Shown one piece after another: positions 63,511-64,000 of a DNA stretch of 64,000 nucleotides. Position 1 is the stretch's first letter. Each line of letters opens with the position of its first letter. Below the pieces are notes generated by a model that saw only the letters and a list, made by a program, of their open reading frames with translations, did not search any database and was not told the origin of the DNA. Origin of the DNA: Bacteroidota bacterium (GTDB lineage Bacteria > Bacteroidota > Ignavibacteria > Kapaibacteriales > UBA2268); contig SCSM01000040.1 in NCBI GenBank assembly GCA_004322215.1, forward strand, positions 124,001-188,000. Direction: 5' to 3'. Position numbers and translations under genes: made by a program.

Positions 63511-64000
63511 ATGAAAAACATATTAATGATTCTCGTTTTATTATTTTGTTTTAGTATAACAAAATCTCATGCAGAACTCGTTCTGCAGGAAAAATACATC
63601 GAAGTAATCGGAAGTTCGGAGATGGAGGTAGTACCTGATGAAATAAGGCTAATCATCGGGATTGAAGAGTACTGGAAAGAAGAATTTGAAAAGGAAAAGG
63701 AATTTAAAGATTTCAGAACCAAAGTTCCACTGAATGAAATTGAAACCAACCTGATGAACGATTTGAATAAAATCGGAATAACAAAGGAACAGATAATCGT
63801 TAAAGAGGTAGGCAACTTCTGGCGTTACATGGGTAAAGATTTTATGTTCAGCAAGCAATTTGAATTAGTACTTCATGATTTTAAGAAAGTAGATGAAATA
63901 ACGAAGGAAGTAAAATCAAAGGGCATTGATTATATGAAAATCGGCGAGCTCAAGAATAAAAAATTAACTGATTACAGAAAGCAGGTTAAAATAGAAGCAT
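63511..64000 (+). CDS. SIMPL/DUF541-domain protein, cut by window end
   Basis: First 163 codons only. A signal peptide (ILMILVLLFCFSITKSHA) is followed by YIEVIGSSEMEVVPDEIRLI, the typical start of SIMPL (DUF541) periplasmic proteins, and ITKEQIIVKEVGNFWRYMGK. A second strand pair FEVLH-like region (KQFELVLHDFKKVDEITKEV) agrees. Periplasmic or outer-membrane location inferred; function of the family is unclear. Confidence 0.8.
   Translation, partial: MKNILMILVLLFCFSITKSHAELVLQEKYIEVIGSSEMEVVPDEIRLIIGIEEYWKEEFEKEKEFKDFRTKVPLNEIETNLMNDLNKIGITKEQIIVKEVGNFWRYMGKDFMFSKQFELVLHDFKKVDEITKEVKSKGIDYMKIGELKNKKLTDYRKQVKIEA

Noticed and set aside
1-64000. CRISPR arrays, rRNA or tRNA genes
   Set aside because: No regularly spaced repeats, cloverleaf or rRNA-like sequence was recognised by eye; a tRNA scan was not possible.

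Overview
The window looks like chromosome from a low-GC, free-living member of the Bacteroidota-Chlorobiota-Ignavibacteriota group (Ignavibacteria or Kapabacteria are my best guess). At least eight proteins end in a type A Por/type IX secretion (T9SS) sorting domain. The one clear promoter fits the Bacteroidota pattern TTTG-N18-TAnnTTTG. The heptose kinase and adenylyltransferase are separate genes, and bacillithiol biosynthesis is represented by a BshB1-type deacetylase. No rRNA, tRNA or CRISPR array was recognised. The genus cannot be named from the sequence alone.

0-18 kb: a T9SS-tail protein and an IPT/SUMF1 secreted protein; two lipoproteins (a Cys-rich repeat solenoid and a DUF4349-like protein); a membrane protein overlapping an excisionase-type HTH gene; two tandem S41 peptidases; a membrane-anchored MsrB-MsrA fusion and an alpha/beta hydrolase. 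A respiratory operon follows (13-haem cytochrome c, Tat-type four-cluster ferredoxin, NrfD-type quinone-binding protein), then a Dps-like ferritin.

18-36 kb: large envelope and secreted proteins (T9SS hydrolase, TamB, DUF11-like T9SS surface protein, two T9SS beta-propeller paralogues), mixed with toxin-antitoxin genes: a RelE-like toxin with a nonsense codon, a MNT/HEPN pair with a broken HEPN, and an intact HicBA.

36-55 kb: a RAYT (REP-associated tyrosine transposase) gene with a frameshift, surrounded and invaded by its own palindromic REP. Then come mnmG, a second MNT/broken-HEPN pair, two consensus-like parS sites (suggesting the origin domain is near), and surface-sugar and LPS genes (RmlD-like reductase, HldA-type kinase, HldE-type adenylyltransferase). 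These are followed by a T9SS M1 peptidase, bshB1, rpiB, serS, a DODA-type dioxygenase, two T9SS carbohydrate-active proteins and a glycine-rich RRM protein.

55-64 kb: a BcgI-like restriction-modification locus, with a fused nuclease-methyltransferase and a specificity gene. The specificity gene is split by a 1601-bp element with 26-bp terminal inverted repeats and an exact 8-bp target duplication; removing the element plus one duplication copy restores the reading frame. The element has no visible transposase. It carries two homologous small-gene modules (repeat copy, leader hairpin, ribosome site, Cys-containing single-TM mini-protein, strong terminator) and two further small genes. I consider this the most novel part of the window. 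It is followed by a deoxyhypusine-synthase-family enzyme, a VapBC-like pair, an NmrA-family protein and a truncated SIMPL-domain protein.
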